Source: Clostridiales bacterium UBA3277
GTDB lineage: Bacteria > Bacillota > Clostridia > Oscillospirales > Oscillospiraceae
Direction: 5' to 3'
NCBI GenBank assembly: GCA_002362145.1
Contig: DETX01000082.1
Location: 1 to 15,759, forward strand
DNA length: 15,759 bases
The translations under genes were made by a program, and so were the position numbers. Every line of letters begins with the position of its first letter. The stretch's first letter is position 1. The notes under the pieces were generated by a model. It had not been told where the DNA came from and made no database searches. It saw nothing but the letters and a program-made list of their open reading frames with translations. Below, piece by piece: positions 6,737-12,092 of this stretch.

Positions 6737-7702
6737 TTATTTGAGATCCCGGACCACATCCTTCGCCACCCGGTAGATGTCCTCCATGGTGGAAAGGGAG
6801 GTGATCTCCTTTTTATAAAAGCCGCTGTGGGGCACGCCCCGGAGATACCAGGCAAAGTGCTTCCGCGCTTCCAGACAGGCGATGTGCTCCCCATGGTCCT
6901 CCTCCGCCAGCCGGAACTGCTCCACCGCCAGGGCGATGCGCTCCTGCAGGCAGGGCCGCCCCGGGTATTCCTCCCCCCGCAAAGCCGCCCCCGCCTCCTG
7001 AAAAATCCAGGGATCGCCGAACACGCTCCGGCCGATCATCAGTCCGTCGGCCCCGGTGCGCTTTTGGCAGCGCACCGCCGCGGCGCCGTCGGTGATGTCG
7101 CCGTTGGCCACCACGGGAATGGTGAGCTGGGACTTGACCTTGGCGATCATATCCCAGTCAGCCACCCCGGAATAGAGCATGGCCCGGGTGCGGCCATGGA
7201 CGGTGATCAGGTCCGCCCCGCTCTGCTCCATCCGCTTGGTAAAGTCCAGCACGTTCAGACTGCCCCTGTCCCAGCCCAGGCGGCACTTGACGGTGACCGG
7301 CACATCCACGGCGTTTCTCACCGCCGTCACAATCTTCCCCGCCAGCTCAGGGGTCCGCATCAGGCCGCAGCCGTCGCCGGAATTGGCGATCTTCGGCATG
7401 GGACAGCCCATGTTGATATCGATGAAGTCACAGCCGGAAATTTCCAGGGCCAGCCTGGCCCCCTCGGCCATGGTATCCGGGTCGTTGCCGAAGATCTGGG
7501 CCCCGCAGAGGCTCCCGGAATTTTTTCTCAGCAATCGGGCGCTTTTCTGGTCGTGGTAGGTAAGGGCCCGGGAGGATACCATCTCCGTCACCGTGACCCC
7601 GGCCCCCAGACGGGCGCAGACGGTCCGGAAGGCCCAGTCCGTCACCCCGGCCATGGGCGCGAGAAACAGGGGATTTTCAACTTGCAGACTGCGGATGTTC
7701 AT
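6737..7702 (-). CDS. dusB: tRNA-dihydrouridine synthase (DusB family)
   Basis: FMN-dependent enzyme reducing uridine to dihydrouridine in tRNA D-loops. 321 residues, normal for DusB. TIM-barrel landmarks: LAPMAGVTDWAFR (14-26), TEMVSSRAL, the catalytic cysteine in INMGCPMPKI (Cys100), TVKCRLGWD, ITVHGRTRAM, VVANGDI and GADGLMIGRSVFGDPWIF (FMN phosphate site). The segment after the catalytic Cys reads PMPKIANSGDGCGLM, diverged from the common PVKKVVKNGEGSALM but retaining the Lys. The start has a purine-rich AGAAAGAGAG upstream, weaker than its neighbours' sites. It lies 48 nt after the 84-aa gene and ahead of the M23 peptidase. Confidence 0.93.
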   Translation of the reverse strand: MNIRSLQVENPLFLAPMAGVTDWAFRTVCARLGAGVTVTEMVSSRALTYHDQKSARLLRKNSGSLCGAQIFGNDPDTMAEGARLALEISGCDFIDINMGCPMPKIANSGDGCGLMRTPELAGKIVTAVRNAVDVPVTVKCRLGWDRGSLNVLDFTKRMEQSGADLITVHGRTRAMLYSGVADWDMIAKVKSQLTIPVVANGDITDGAAAVRCQKRTGADGLMIGRSVFGDPWIFQEAGAALRGEEYPGRPCLQERIALAVEQFRLAEEDHGEHIACLEARKHFAWYLRGVPHSGFYKKEITSLSTMEDIYRVAKDVVRDLK

Positions 7703-7750
7703 AGGCGGCTCTCTTTCTGTCTTTTTCCCTATTCTACACCACTTCGGCCC

Positions 7751-8005
7751 TCAAATCAAGACCGTTGCCAGCCACGCAAGTCCCGTGGCCGCCGCCCCCA
7801 GGGCCGCCCAGAAGGCTCCATAGAGATACAGCCGCTTTCTTGGCCGCTCGGGGCCCCGGATGGCCTGCTGGGCCTCCTTCAAAAGGGCCTCGTCGGTGAC
7901 GCCCTCCCCCACCGCGCCGTCCTTGAGGATGAAAATGGCCTGCTCAAAGAGCTTCGGGTCCGGCGCATGGACCACAATCACCTGTCGGGAGATGCCTTTT
8001 ACCAT
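7751..8005 (-). CDS. Small C-terminal membrane-anchored protein (84 aa), unknown function
   Basis: I do not know its function. The N-terminal part (1-55) is soluble and starts VKGISRQVIVVHAPDPKLFE, followed by QAIFILKDGAVGEGVTDEALLKEA. It looks like a short beta-alpha-beta unit plus helix, and resembles hypothetical proteins I recall from gut Clostridia. Residues 60-82 form one hydrophobic segment preceded by ERPRKR, so the protein is probably tail-anchored with its N-terminus in the cytoplasm. AAGGAGG lies at good spacing before the ATG, which supports it as a real gene. It is first in a likely operon with dusB and the M23 peptidase. Confidence 0.8.
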   Translation of the reverse strand: MVKGISRQVIVVHAPDPKLFEQAIFILKDGAVGEGVTDEALLKEAQQAIRGPERPRKRLYLYGAFWAALGAAATGLAWLATVLI

Positions 8006-8055
8006 AATTTACCGCCTCCTTATGGGGAAAGTTTTCCCAAATGGGGGCGGGATTA

Positions 8056-8085
8056 TTCAAAATAAGCGGGAGCCGAAGCTCCCGC
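8056..8085 (-). terminator. Terminator of the ECF sigma/solenoid operon
   Basis: Minus-strand 8-bp stem GCGGGAGC / GCTCCCGC with a TTCG tetraloop (8066-8085), followed by TTATTTTGA. It starts 9 nt after the stop of the 402-aa gene. Confidence 0.85.
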
Positions 8086-8094
8086 CCCAAATTG

Positions 8095-9303
8095 TTACAG
8101 CACGTATTCCGCGGCGTTGATGACTTTTGTGTCCAGAAGCGCCTTCACGCCGCCGGCCACGCCCTTGAGCATTTCGCCCAGGCCGCCTTCCGCCTCGCTG
8201 CCAATGGCCCCCACATCCTCACACACCATGCTGAGGGCATCCTCCTGCTCCGGGGTGCAGATGACCTCCTCGCAGTCGCTGATGGTCAGCTTTTCCAGGA
8301 TCAGCTCCCTGGAAATGTCCTCGTCCAGACGCACCTTCCCGCAGTCCTCCACGTGAATTGCCTCCCGCTCCAGCATCCACTTGGAAATTTTCAGGAAGGG
8401 CCGGTCCTCCAGGGTTCTGCTCTTTTCACTTTTGCTGATTTGGATATCCCCCTTGATTTCCGCCTTTTCCAGCAGCAGGTCCTCCAGCACCTCGGGAACC
8501 TTCACGTCTCCTTGAATATGCAGATATTCCAGCTTCTCCAGCGCCGCCCCACCGTCGCCGGAAATTTCCACGTCGCCGATGATATAGAGCTTACTGCCAT
8601 ACCGCTTCACCGCCGTCTCGTTCAGCTCCACGTCATCCATGACCACTCTGGTGCCGTCGGGCACAATGATTATCTCTGCCTGCTCGTCGATGCAGTCCAG
8701 GATGCTCTCCACCTTGCCCTCGGCGAGAATGACCTCCTTGCTGGAGAAGGTGGCCCCCCGCTTTTTCAGTGCCTCCGGGTCCAGCGCGGGGTCCACCATC
8801 ACCATCCGCTTGCCGGACCAGTACAGCTTATTTTTCGCGCGAAGGGCAAAGGTTCTGTCGATGACCGCGTTGCGCTTAAGCACCACGGCTCCGTCGGGAT
8901 AGCAGAAAGCGCTGCCGTTGAGTTTCAGATTTCCAAGGCAGGCGCTCATGCTCTCGGGGTACTGCACCGAGCCGTTGACCAGAATGCCCACATACTGCTC
9001 CAGCTGCTTTTCCGCACCGGCGGCGATTTCCAGGGAGCCATTGACCTGCAAAAAGGTCTTTTCGGCCACCCGGTCCGTGGGGCTGATCTGGGCATGCCCA
9101 TTCACAAAGGTCAGCCGCACGTCCTTGGCCACCTCCAGCACACTGGCGCAGTTCAAGGTCACGGCGTACCGGTTCATCAAGGCCTTCGCCTCCGGCGTCA
9201 CGGTCACCATAGCGCAGTTGATCTCAATCTGCTCATAGGCGGCGAGGGTTTCTTCCGTCACATTCCGGGCGTCACAGGTGGCACAGTTGATCTTCATTTT
9301 CAT
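8095..9303 (-). CDS. Cysteine-containing beta-solenoid-like protein of unknown function (402 aa)
   Basis: No named family recognised. It has no signal peptide or membrane segment, so it is probably cytoplasmic. The N-terminal third carries a ladder of [IVL]-N-[CG]-[ASH] motifs starting at residues 5, 28, 50, 67, 87, 109 and 128 (INCA, INCA, LNCA, VNGH, VNGS, VNGS, LNGS). A second ladder of [IV]-x-G-D occurs at 241, 263 and 283. The 17-23-residue period resembles right-handed beta-solenoids such as bactofilins, without clear homology. The N-terminus also has a CxxC (NCATC, 7-10), and more Cys occur at 123, 134, 204, 321, 344, 349 and 361. A Gly-rich amphipathic tail (365-390) ends in INAAEYVL. 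TAGGAGG precedes the start. It lies 41 nt after the ECF sigma gene and is closed by a terminator. Confidence 0.85.
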   Translation of the reverse strand: MKMKINCATCDARNVTEETLAAYEQIEINCAMVTVTPEAKALMNRYAVTLNCASVLEVAKDVRLTFVNGHAQISPTDRVAEKTFLQVNGSLEIAAGAEKQLEQYVGILVNGSVQYPESMSACLGNLKLNGSAFCYPDGAVVLKRNAVIDRTFALRAKNKLYWSGKRMVMVDPALDPEALKKRGATFSSKEVILAEGKVESILDCIDEQAEIIIVPDGTRVVMDDVELNETAVKRYGSKLYIIGDVEISGDGGAALEKLEYLHIQGDVKVPEVLEDLLLEKAEIKGDIQISKSEKSRTLEDRPFLKISKWMLEREAIHVEDCGKVRLDEDISRELILEKLTISDCEEVICTPEQEDALSMVCEDVGAIGSEAEGGLGEMLKGVAGGVKALLDTKVINAAEYVL

Positions 9304-9344
9304 CGTAGTTTCCTCCTAAATTTTTCAAATTTCGTATTTGTTTT

Positions 9345-9806
9345 TTATTCCAGCATTTCTTTCAGCAGTCCACGCATTCTGGAAAGCCTTGAGCGGATCG
9401 TGCCCTTGGGGATATGGAACATCTCAGAAAGCTCCGACGCGTTGTACCCCTCCTCATAGCGCAGGTGAAACAGCATCCGGTCCTCCGGGCTAAGTTGGGC
9501 CAGCAGAATGCGGTTTTCCGTCTCCTGAAGCCCCGGGTCCCAGTAGGCTCCGTCCTCCGGAAGGGAATCTAAGTAGGCGCTCTCCAGCCGCCCCCGTCGG
9601 TAGCGGTCATAGAAAAGATTTTTCAGCGCCCGGTACAGCCAGGCCCGCTTCTGGTTCGGTCCCAGGTCCAAAACCGTGTCCGCGTTTTGCAGCGCCCTCA
9701 AAAAAACTTCCTGAACCAGGTCCTCCGCTTCTTCCCCGCTGCCGCACAGCCGCGCCGCGTATCGCACCAGCTCTCCCCGGTATCTTTCATACAGTTCCTC
9801 CCACAT
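9345..9806 (-). CDS. ECF-type RNA polymerase sigma factor
   Basis: 153-residue alternative sigma factor. Region 2 occupies about 5-72, with the core-binding helix GSGEEAEDLVQEVFLRALQN (22-41) and the promoter-melting helix KRAWLYRALKNLFYDRYRRG (53-72). Region 4 occupies about 100-150, with its helix-turn-helix in YNASELSEMFHIPKGTIRSR (121-140). There is no region 1 or 3, typical of ECF factors. AAAGGAGG precedes the start. It is followed by the solenoid-like gene; no anti-sigma gene with a membrane segment is visible, so how it is controlled is unknown. Two ECF-like promoters upstream suggest self-activation. Confidence 0.93.
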   Translation of the reverse strand: MWEELYERYRGELVRYAARLCGSGEEAEDLVQEVFLRALQNADTVLDLGPNQKRAWLYRALKNLFYDRYRRGRLESAYLDSLPEDGAYWDPGLQETENRILLAQLSPEDRMLFHLRYEEGYNASELSEMFHIPKGTIRSRLSRMRGLLKEMLE

Positions 9807-9886
9807 CCGCTTCCCTCCTTTGCTTCAAGATACCGCGTGTAGGCATCATATTCCATTCTGTTCTGGAACATCGCTTCTTCTATCAT
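9698..9886 (-). CDS. Possible short upstream ORF overlapping the ECF sigma gene (62 aa)
   Basis: The ATG at 9886 is preceded by GGGGAGGG at good spacing and opens a frame reading MIEEAMFQNRMEYDAYTRYL, a plausible acidic amphipathic helix. It runs 109 nt into the sigma gene in another frame, where the peptide becomes Cys/Arg/Lys-rich and looks accidental. The sigma gene's AAAGGAGG lies inside this frame, so translating the small ORF could open or couple sigma translation. The predicted start of the proximal ECF-like promoter leaves about 20 nt of leader ahead of it. An in-frame ATG at 9982 would extend it to 94 aa but lacks a good site. A coding function is uncertain. Confidence 0.45.
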   Translation of the reverse strand: MIEEAMFQNRMEYDAYTRYLEAKEGSGCGRNCMKDTGESWCDTRRGCAAAGKKRRTWFRKFF

Positions 9887-9896
9887 AGCGTTCCCT

Positions 9897-9926
9897 CCCC
9901 GTGTTCTGCCTGGATAACGAACGGGG
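9897..9926 (-). repeat. Hairpin with the conserved 18-bp repeat in its loop (proximal)
   Basis: 6-bp inverted repeat CCCCGT / ACGGGG (9897-9902 and 9921-9926) flanks the proximal repeat copy. It overlaps the proximal -10 and the GGGGAGGG of the upstream ORF, so as RNA it could touch the ribosome-binding site, and as DNA it could be an operator. Confidence 0.45.
9904..9921 (-). repeat. 18-bp direct repeat, proximal copy
   Basis: Minus-strand TTCGTTATCCAGGCAGAA, identical to the copy at 10014-10031, with 110 bp between starts. It contains the -10-like CGTTAT plus about 10 bp running to the presumed transcription start. Confidence 0.95.
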
Positions 9927-9942
9927 CGGACCAAGTGCTGCA
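9914..9942 (-). promoter_or_regulatory. Proximal ECF-type promoter
   Basis: Minus-strand TGCAGC (9937-9942), 17-bp spacer, CGTTAT (9914-9919). The TGnAAC-N16/17-CGT pattern is the general form of ECF promoters in Firmicutes. The presumed start near 9907 gives a short leader carrying GGGGAGGG before 9886. Likely recognised by the adjacent ECF sigma (inference). Confidence 0.6.
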
Positions 9943-9960
9943 AAAATTTTTTCTTTTTGA

Positions 9961-9998
9961 AAGGCAACTCCGCAGCTTCCATTGTGCGGTGTTGCCTT
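9961..9998 (-). repeat. Long leader hairpin between the two ECF-type promoters
   Basis: 8-bp stem AAGGCAAC / GTTGCCTT, a single mismatch, then 5 more pairs (CCGCA / TGCGG) closing a 10-nt loop. It would sit in the leader of the transcript from the distal promoter. There is no T-run on either side, so it is not a standard terminator; an A-rich stretch follows on the minus strand. Confidence 0.7.
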
Positions 9999-10004
9999 AA
10001 AGGG

Positions 10005-10043
10005 CCGCCCCCTTTCTGCCTGGATAACGAAGAAAGGGGGCGG
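10005..10043 (-). repeat. Hairpin with the conserved 18-bp repeat in its loop (distal)
   Basis: Perfect 13-bp inverted repeat CCGCCCCCTTTCT / AGAAAGGGGGCGG (10005-10017 and 10031-10043) enclosing the distal CGTTAT. It lacks a T-tail in either direction. It begins 12 nt after the ttcA stop, so it might protect that mRNA's 3' end, or be an operator over the distal promoter. Confidence 0.6.
10014..10031 (-). repeat. 18-bp direct repeat, distal copy
   Basis: Exact second copy of TTCGTTATCCAGGCAGAA. Similarity continues imperfectly upstream on the minus strand: both have TGCARCA and a CCGCCCC-type block, so the whole roughly 40-bp element is duplicated. Confidence 0.95.
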
Positions 10044-10052
10044 GGTGTTGCA
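10024..10052 (-). promoter_or_regulatory. Distal ECF-type promoter
   Basis: Minus-strand TGCAAC (10047-10052), 17-bp spacer, CGTTAT (10024-10029), placed only 3 nt beyond the ttcA stop codon. Same spacing and -10 as the proximal element. Confidence 0.6.
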
Positions 10053-10055
10053 TAT

Positions 10056-10793
10056 TTATAAATCTTTGGGGCGTTTATAGCGTCCCTGGGGCTCCCAGGC
10101 GGGCAGGGGGTAGCGCTGCATCGCCCCGAAAATCCGTTCCTTCAAGTCGGGATAGGTCTTGCTCAGCTCAAAAATCAGCTTCTTGACCTCCTCCCGCTTG
10201 GTGGTCTTGTCCACCGGACAGCGGTTTTCCAGCATCGGCAGCTCCATCCGCCGGGCAAAGTGATCCACGGTTTTTTCATGGATGTAGAGCATGGGCCGGA
10301 TCTGGATGATGCCCGTCCGGTCCAGATTGGTCACCGGCTGGAAGCAGCTGATCCGCCCCTCAAACAGCAGGCTCATGAGGAAGGTCTCCACCGCGTCGTC
10401 ATAGTGGTGGCCCAGGGCCAGCTTGTTAAAGCCCCGGTCCAGAATTGCCTGGTTCAATGCCCCCCGGCGCATTTTCGCGCACATGGAGCAGGGGTTCTTT
10501 TCCTTTCTGTGGTCAAATATGATGGGGCCGATTTCGGTTTTTTCCAGTCGGTAGGGGACCTTCCAGTCGCCGCAGAGCTTTTCCACGGCGCTATAGTCCA
10601 TTCCCAGGCCCATGTCAATGGTCACGGCCTCCAATTCAAAGGGCTTGTCAAAGTACTCCCGCAGAGCCGCCAGCAGGATAAGCAGCACCAGGGAATCCTT
10701 TCCTCCGGAGACGCCCACGGCGATTTTATCTCCGGCACTGATCATATGATAGTCCTCCACACACCGGCGGAGAAGCCCAACCATCTTCTGCAT
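10056..10793 (-). CDS. ttcA: TtcA-family PP-loop tRNA thiolation enzyme
   Basis: Predicted ATP-pyrophosphatase-type enzyme of the TtcA family, which makes 2-thiocytidine at tRNA position 32. 245 residues. The PP-loop SGGKDS (29-34) binds ATP; a CxxC at Cys102/Cys105 (NPCSMCAKMRRGAL) plus Cys192 (ENRCPVDKTTKRE) match the three cysteines that hold a [4Fe-4S] cluster in TtcA. LALGHHYDDAVETFLMSLLFEGR (126-148) is the conserved tRNA-contact/PP-loop partner region, and the C-terminus has a FGAMQRYP segment like TtcA's. TAGGAGG lies 11 nt before the start. It stands alone between divergent rplM-rpsI and the ECF operon. Exact target nucleotide in Firmicutes is not proven; other TtcA-like thiolases are possible. 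Confidence 0.85.
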   Translation of the reverse strand: MQKMVGLLRRCVEDYHMISAGDKIAVGVSGGKDSLVLLILLAALREYFDKPFELEAVTIDMGLGMDYSAVEKLCGDWKVPYRLEKTEIGPIIFDHRKEKNPCSMCAKMRRGALNQAILDRGFNKLALGHHYDDAVETFLMSLLFEGRISCFQPVTNLDRTGIIQIRPMLYIHEKTVDHFARRMELPMLENRCPVDKTTKREEVKKLIFELSKTYPDLKERIFGAMQRYPLPAWEPQGRYKRPKDL

Positions 10794-10913
10794 TTTGCTG
10801 ATTTCCTCCTAAAACAATGTAAAAATACCATGTGAGCATTTGAGAGATTTCGAGAGAATTTTCAAGCATTCGTGAGCTACGCAGGGATTTTAGAAAATTC
10901 TTCAAAAGAACGG

Positions 10914-10942
10914 TTGACATTTGGTTTTTGTTATGATATAAA
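10914..10942 (+). promoter_or_regulatory. Sigma-A promoter of rplM-rpsI
   Basis: TTGACA (10914-10919), 17-bp spacer, TATAAA (10937-10942), with AT-rich sequence upstream as expected of a strong ribosomal promoter. The start near 10949 would leave about 70 nt of leader. Confidence 0.85.
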
Positions 10943-10946
10943 GATG

Positions 10947-11019
10947 AGGCGCTTTGGGGACATTGTACCCCAGACGCCTGGAAATGTCAAAATATTTTAT
11001 CCAATTGGAGGAAACCATA
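10947..11019 (+). ncRNA. rplM mRNA leader hairpin, probable L13 leader
   Basis: The leader opens with AGGCG (10947-10951) pairing with CGCCT (10975-10979), and an inner GGGG (10956-10959) pairs with CCCC (10968-10971) around an ACATTGTA loop. Position at the 5' end of an rplM-rpsI transcript matches the Firmicutes L13 leader, an autoregulatory mRNA structure bound by L13. I matched it by position and fold, not by covariance search. Confidence 0.6.
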
Positions 11020-11451
11020 ATGTCCACTACTCTGCTGAAAAAGGAGACCCTGGAGCGCAAGTGGTACGTGCTGGACGCTGCCGGTAAGCCCCTGGGCCGC
11101 ACCGCCGTCACCGCCGCCAACCTGCTGCGGGGCAAGCACAAGTCCGATTTCACTCCCAACGTTGACTGCGGCGACAATGTCATCATTATCAACACCGACA
11201 AGGCTGTCTTTACCGGCAAGAAGCTGGAGCAGAAGAAGTACTATCGTGTGTCCGGCTGGATCGGCGGTCTGAAGGAGACCAAGGCCCGCGATATGATGGA
11301 CGCCCGCTCCGACTACGCCATGGAGCTGGCCGTGAAGGGCATGCTGCCCAAGAACACCCTGGGCAAGGCCGCTCTGACCCGCCTGCACCTGTACAAGGGC
11401 GCCGAGCATCCCCACGCCGCTCAGAAGCCCGAAGCCTGGACTCAGGACTAA
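11020..11451 (+). CDS. rplM: 50S ribosomal protein L13
   Basis: Early-assembly protein of the large subunit. 143 residues, the usual length. Family landmarks: ERKWYVLDAAGKPLGR (11-26), LLRGKHKSDF, CGDNVIIINTDKAVFTGKK, KYYRVSGWIGGLKE, KGMLPKNTLGKAALTRLHLY (about 104-123) and GAEHPHAAQKP near the end. GGAGG lies just upstream of the ATG at 11020; the frame stays open upstream, but that portion is the leader hairpin. First gene of the canonical rplM-rpsI operon, 17 nt before rpsI. Codon use is plainer (CGT, AAG, CTG) than in neighbours, as expected of a highly expressed gene. Confidence 0.98.
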   Translation: MSTTLLKKETLERKWYVLDAAGKPLGRTAVTAANLLRGKHKSDFTPNVDCGDNVIIINTDKAVFTGKKLEQKKYYRVSGWIGGLKETKARDMMDARSDYAMELAVKGMLPKNTLGKAALTRLHLYKGAEHPHAAQKPEAWTQD

Positions 11452-11468
11452 TTTGGAGGTAACTTAAG

Positions 11469-11873
11469 ATGTACGAGAGCAAGAAGAAGTATTTTTACGG
11501 CACCGGCCGTCGTAAGTCCTCCGTGGCCCGTGTCCGCGTCTACGAGAACGGCACCGGCGCCATCACCGTCAACGGCCGGGACATCGACGAGTATTTCGGT
11601 CTGGACACCCTGAAGCTGATTGTCCGTCAGCCCCTGGTCACCACCGGCACCGTGGATAAGGTGGACGTGGTGGTCACCGTCGCCGGCGGCGGCGTTTCCG
11701 GCCAGGCCGGCGCCATCCGTCACGGCATCTCCCGGGCTCTGGTTCTGCTGAACCCCGAGTTCCGTCCCGCTCTGAAGGCCGCCGGCTTCATGACCCGCGA
11801 CCCCAGAATGAAGGAGAGAAAGAAGTACGGCTTGAAGGCCGCCCGTCGGGCTCCCCAGTTCTCCAAGCGTTAA
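11469..11873 (+). CDS. rpsI: 30S ribosomal protein S9
   Basis: Small-subunit head protein whose C-terminal tail reaches the decoding-site tRNA. 134 residues. Landmarks: [21 protein letters not shown] (10-30), [20 protein letters not shown] (about 73-92), [20 protein letters not shown] and the invariant C-terminal SKR. TTTGGAGG precedes the start. Co-transcribed with rplM and closed by a terminator 19 nt after the stop. Confidence 0.98.
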   Translation: MYESKKKYFYGTGRRKSSVARVRVYENGTGAITVNGRDIDEYFGLDTLKLIVRQPLVTTGTVDKVDVVVTVAGGGVSGQAGAIRHGISRALVLLNPEFRPALKAAGFMTRDPRMKERKKYGLKAARRAPQFSKR

Positions 11874-11892
11874 CCTTTCGTCAATTGGTTTC

Positions 11893-11928
11893 AAAAGCCT
11901 CGGAAATCCAGGATTTCCGAGGCTTTTT
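11893..11928 (+). terminator. Rho-independent terminator of rplM-rpsI
   Basis: Long hairpin AAAAGCCTCGGAAATCC / GGATTTCCGAGGCTTTT around a central A (realistically about 14 bp with a 7-nt loop), running into TTTTTCTTTT. Confidence 0.95.
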
Positions 11929-11984
11929 CTTTTGCCCTCCTCCCTCCCCCGCCCGGGCTGCCGCCAGGAAAACCTGATTAAAGA

Positions 11985-12017
11985 ATTAGGATTTTCTTAG
12001 GAAAGTCTTTAGAAATC
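11985..12017 (+). promoter_or_regulatory. VanR-type operator: three tandem 11-bp repeats upstream of vanR
   Basis: Three adjacent 11-mers read ATTAGGATTTT, CTTAGGAAAGT and CTTTAGAAATC. Direct repeats at one helical turn just upstream of a promoter are the usual binding pattern of OmpR-family regulators. The same arrangement recurs at 13944-13976, so it is probably the binding site of the adjacent response regulator. Confidence 0.65.
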
Positions 12018-12027
12018 CACAACAAAG

Positions 12028-12061
12028 TTGACAGGCCCTGCGATATAATATAAGCTATAGA
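12028..12061 (+). promoter_or_regulatory. Promoter region of vanRS
   Basis: TTGACA at 12028-12033 is followed by overlapping -10 candidates: TATAAT at 12044 (spacer only 10), TATAAG at 12049 (spacer 15) and TATAGA at 12056 (spacer 22). No pair is ideal, which fits an activator-dependent promoter. TATAGA sits 39 bp from the operator's end, the same distance as TATGAT in the lipoprotein promoter. Confidence 0.5.
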
Positions 12062-12092
12062 AGGATATTTTCGTTTCTTTGGAGGAAACGCC

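Noticed and set aside
6530..8065. 511-codon plus-strand open frame antisense to the M23 and dusB genes
   Set aside because: It crosses three recognised minus-strand starts/stops and reads as Gly/His/Pro-rich low-complexity sequence typical of GC-rich antisense frames.
8041..9459. 472-codon plus-strand open frame antisense to the solenoid gene
   Set aside because: The minus strand has the periodic motif, strong ribosome-binding site and terminator; the antisense frame is His/Leu-rich with no start signal.
10005..10043. Rho-independent terminator of ttcA
   Set aside because: The 13-bp stem is strong, but neither strand has a T-run after it, and its loop holds the repeated ECF -10 element.
11940..12092. 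Small RNA or tRNA gene between rpsI and vanR
   Set aside because: No cloverleaf or self-contained promoter-terminator unit; the region is explained by the operator array and vanR promoter.
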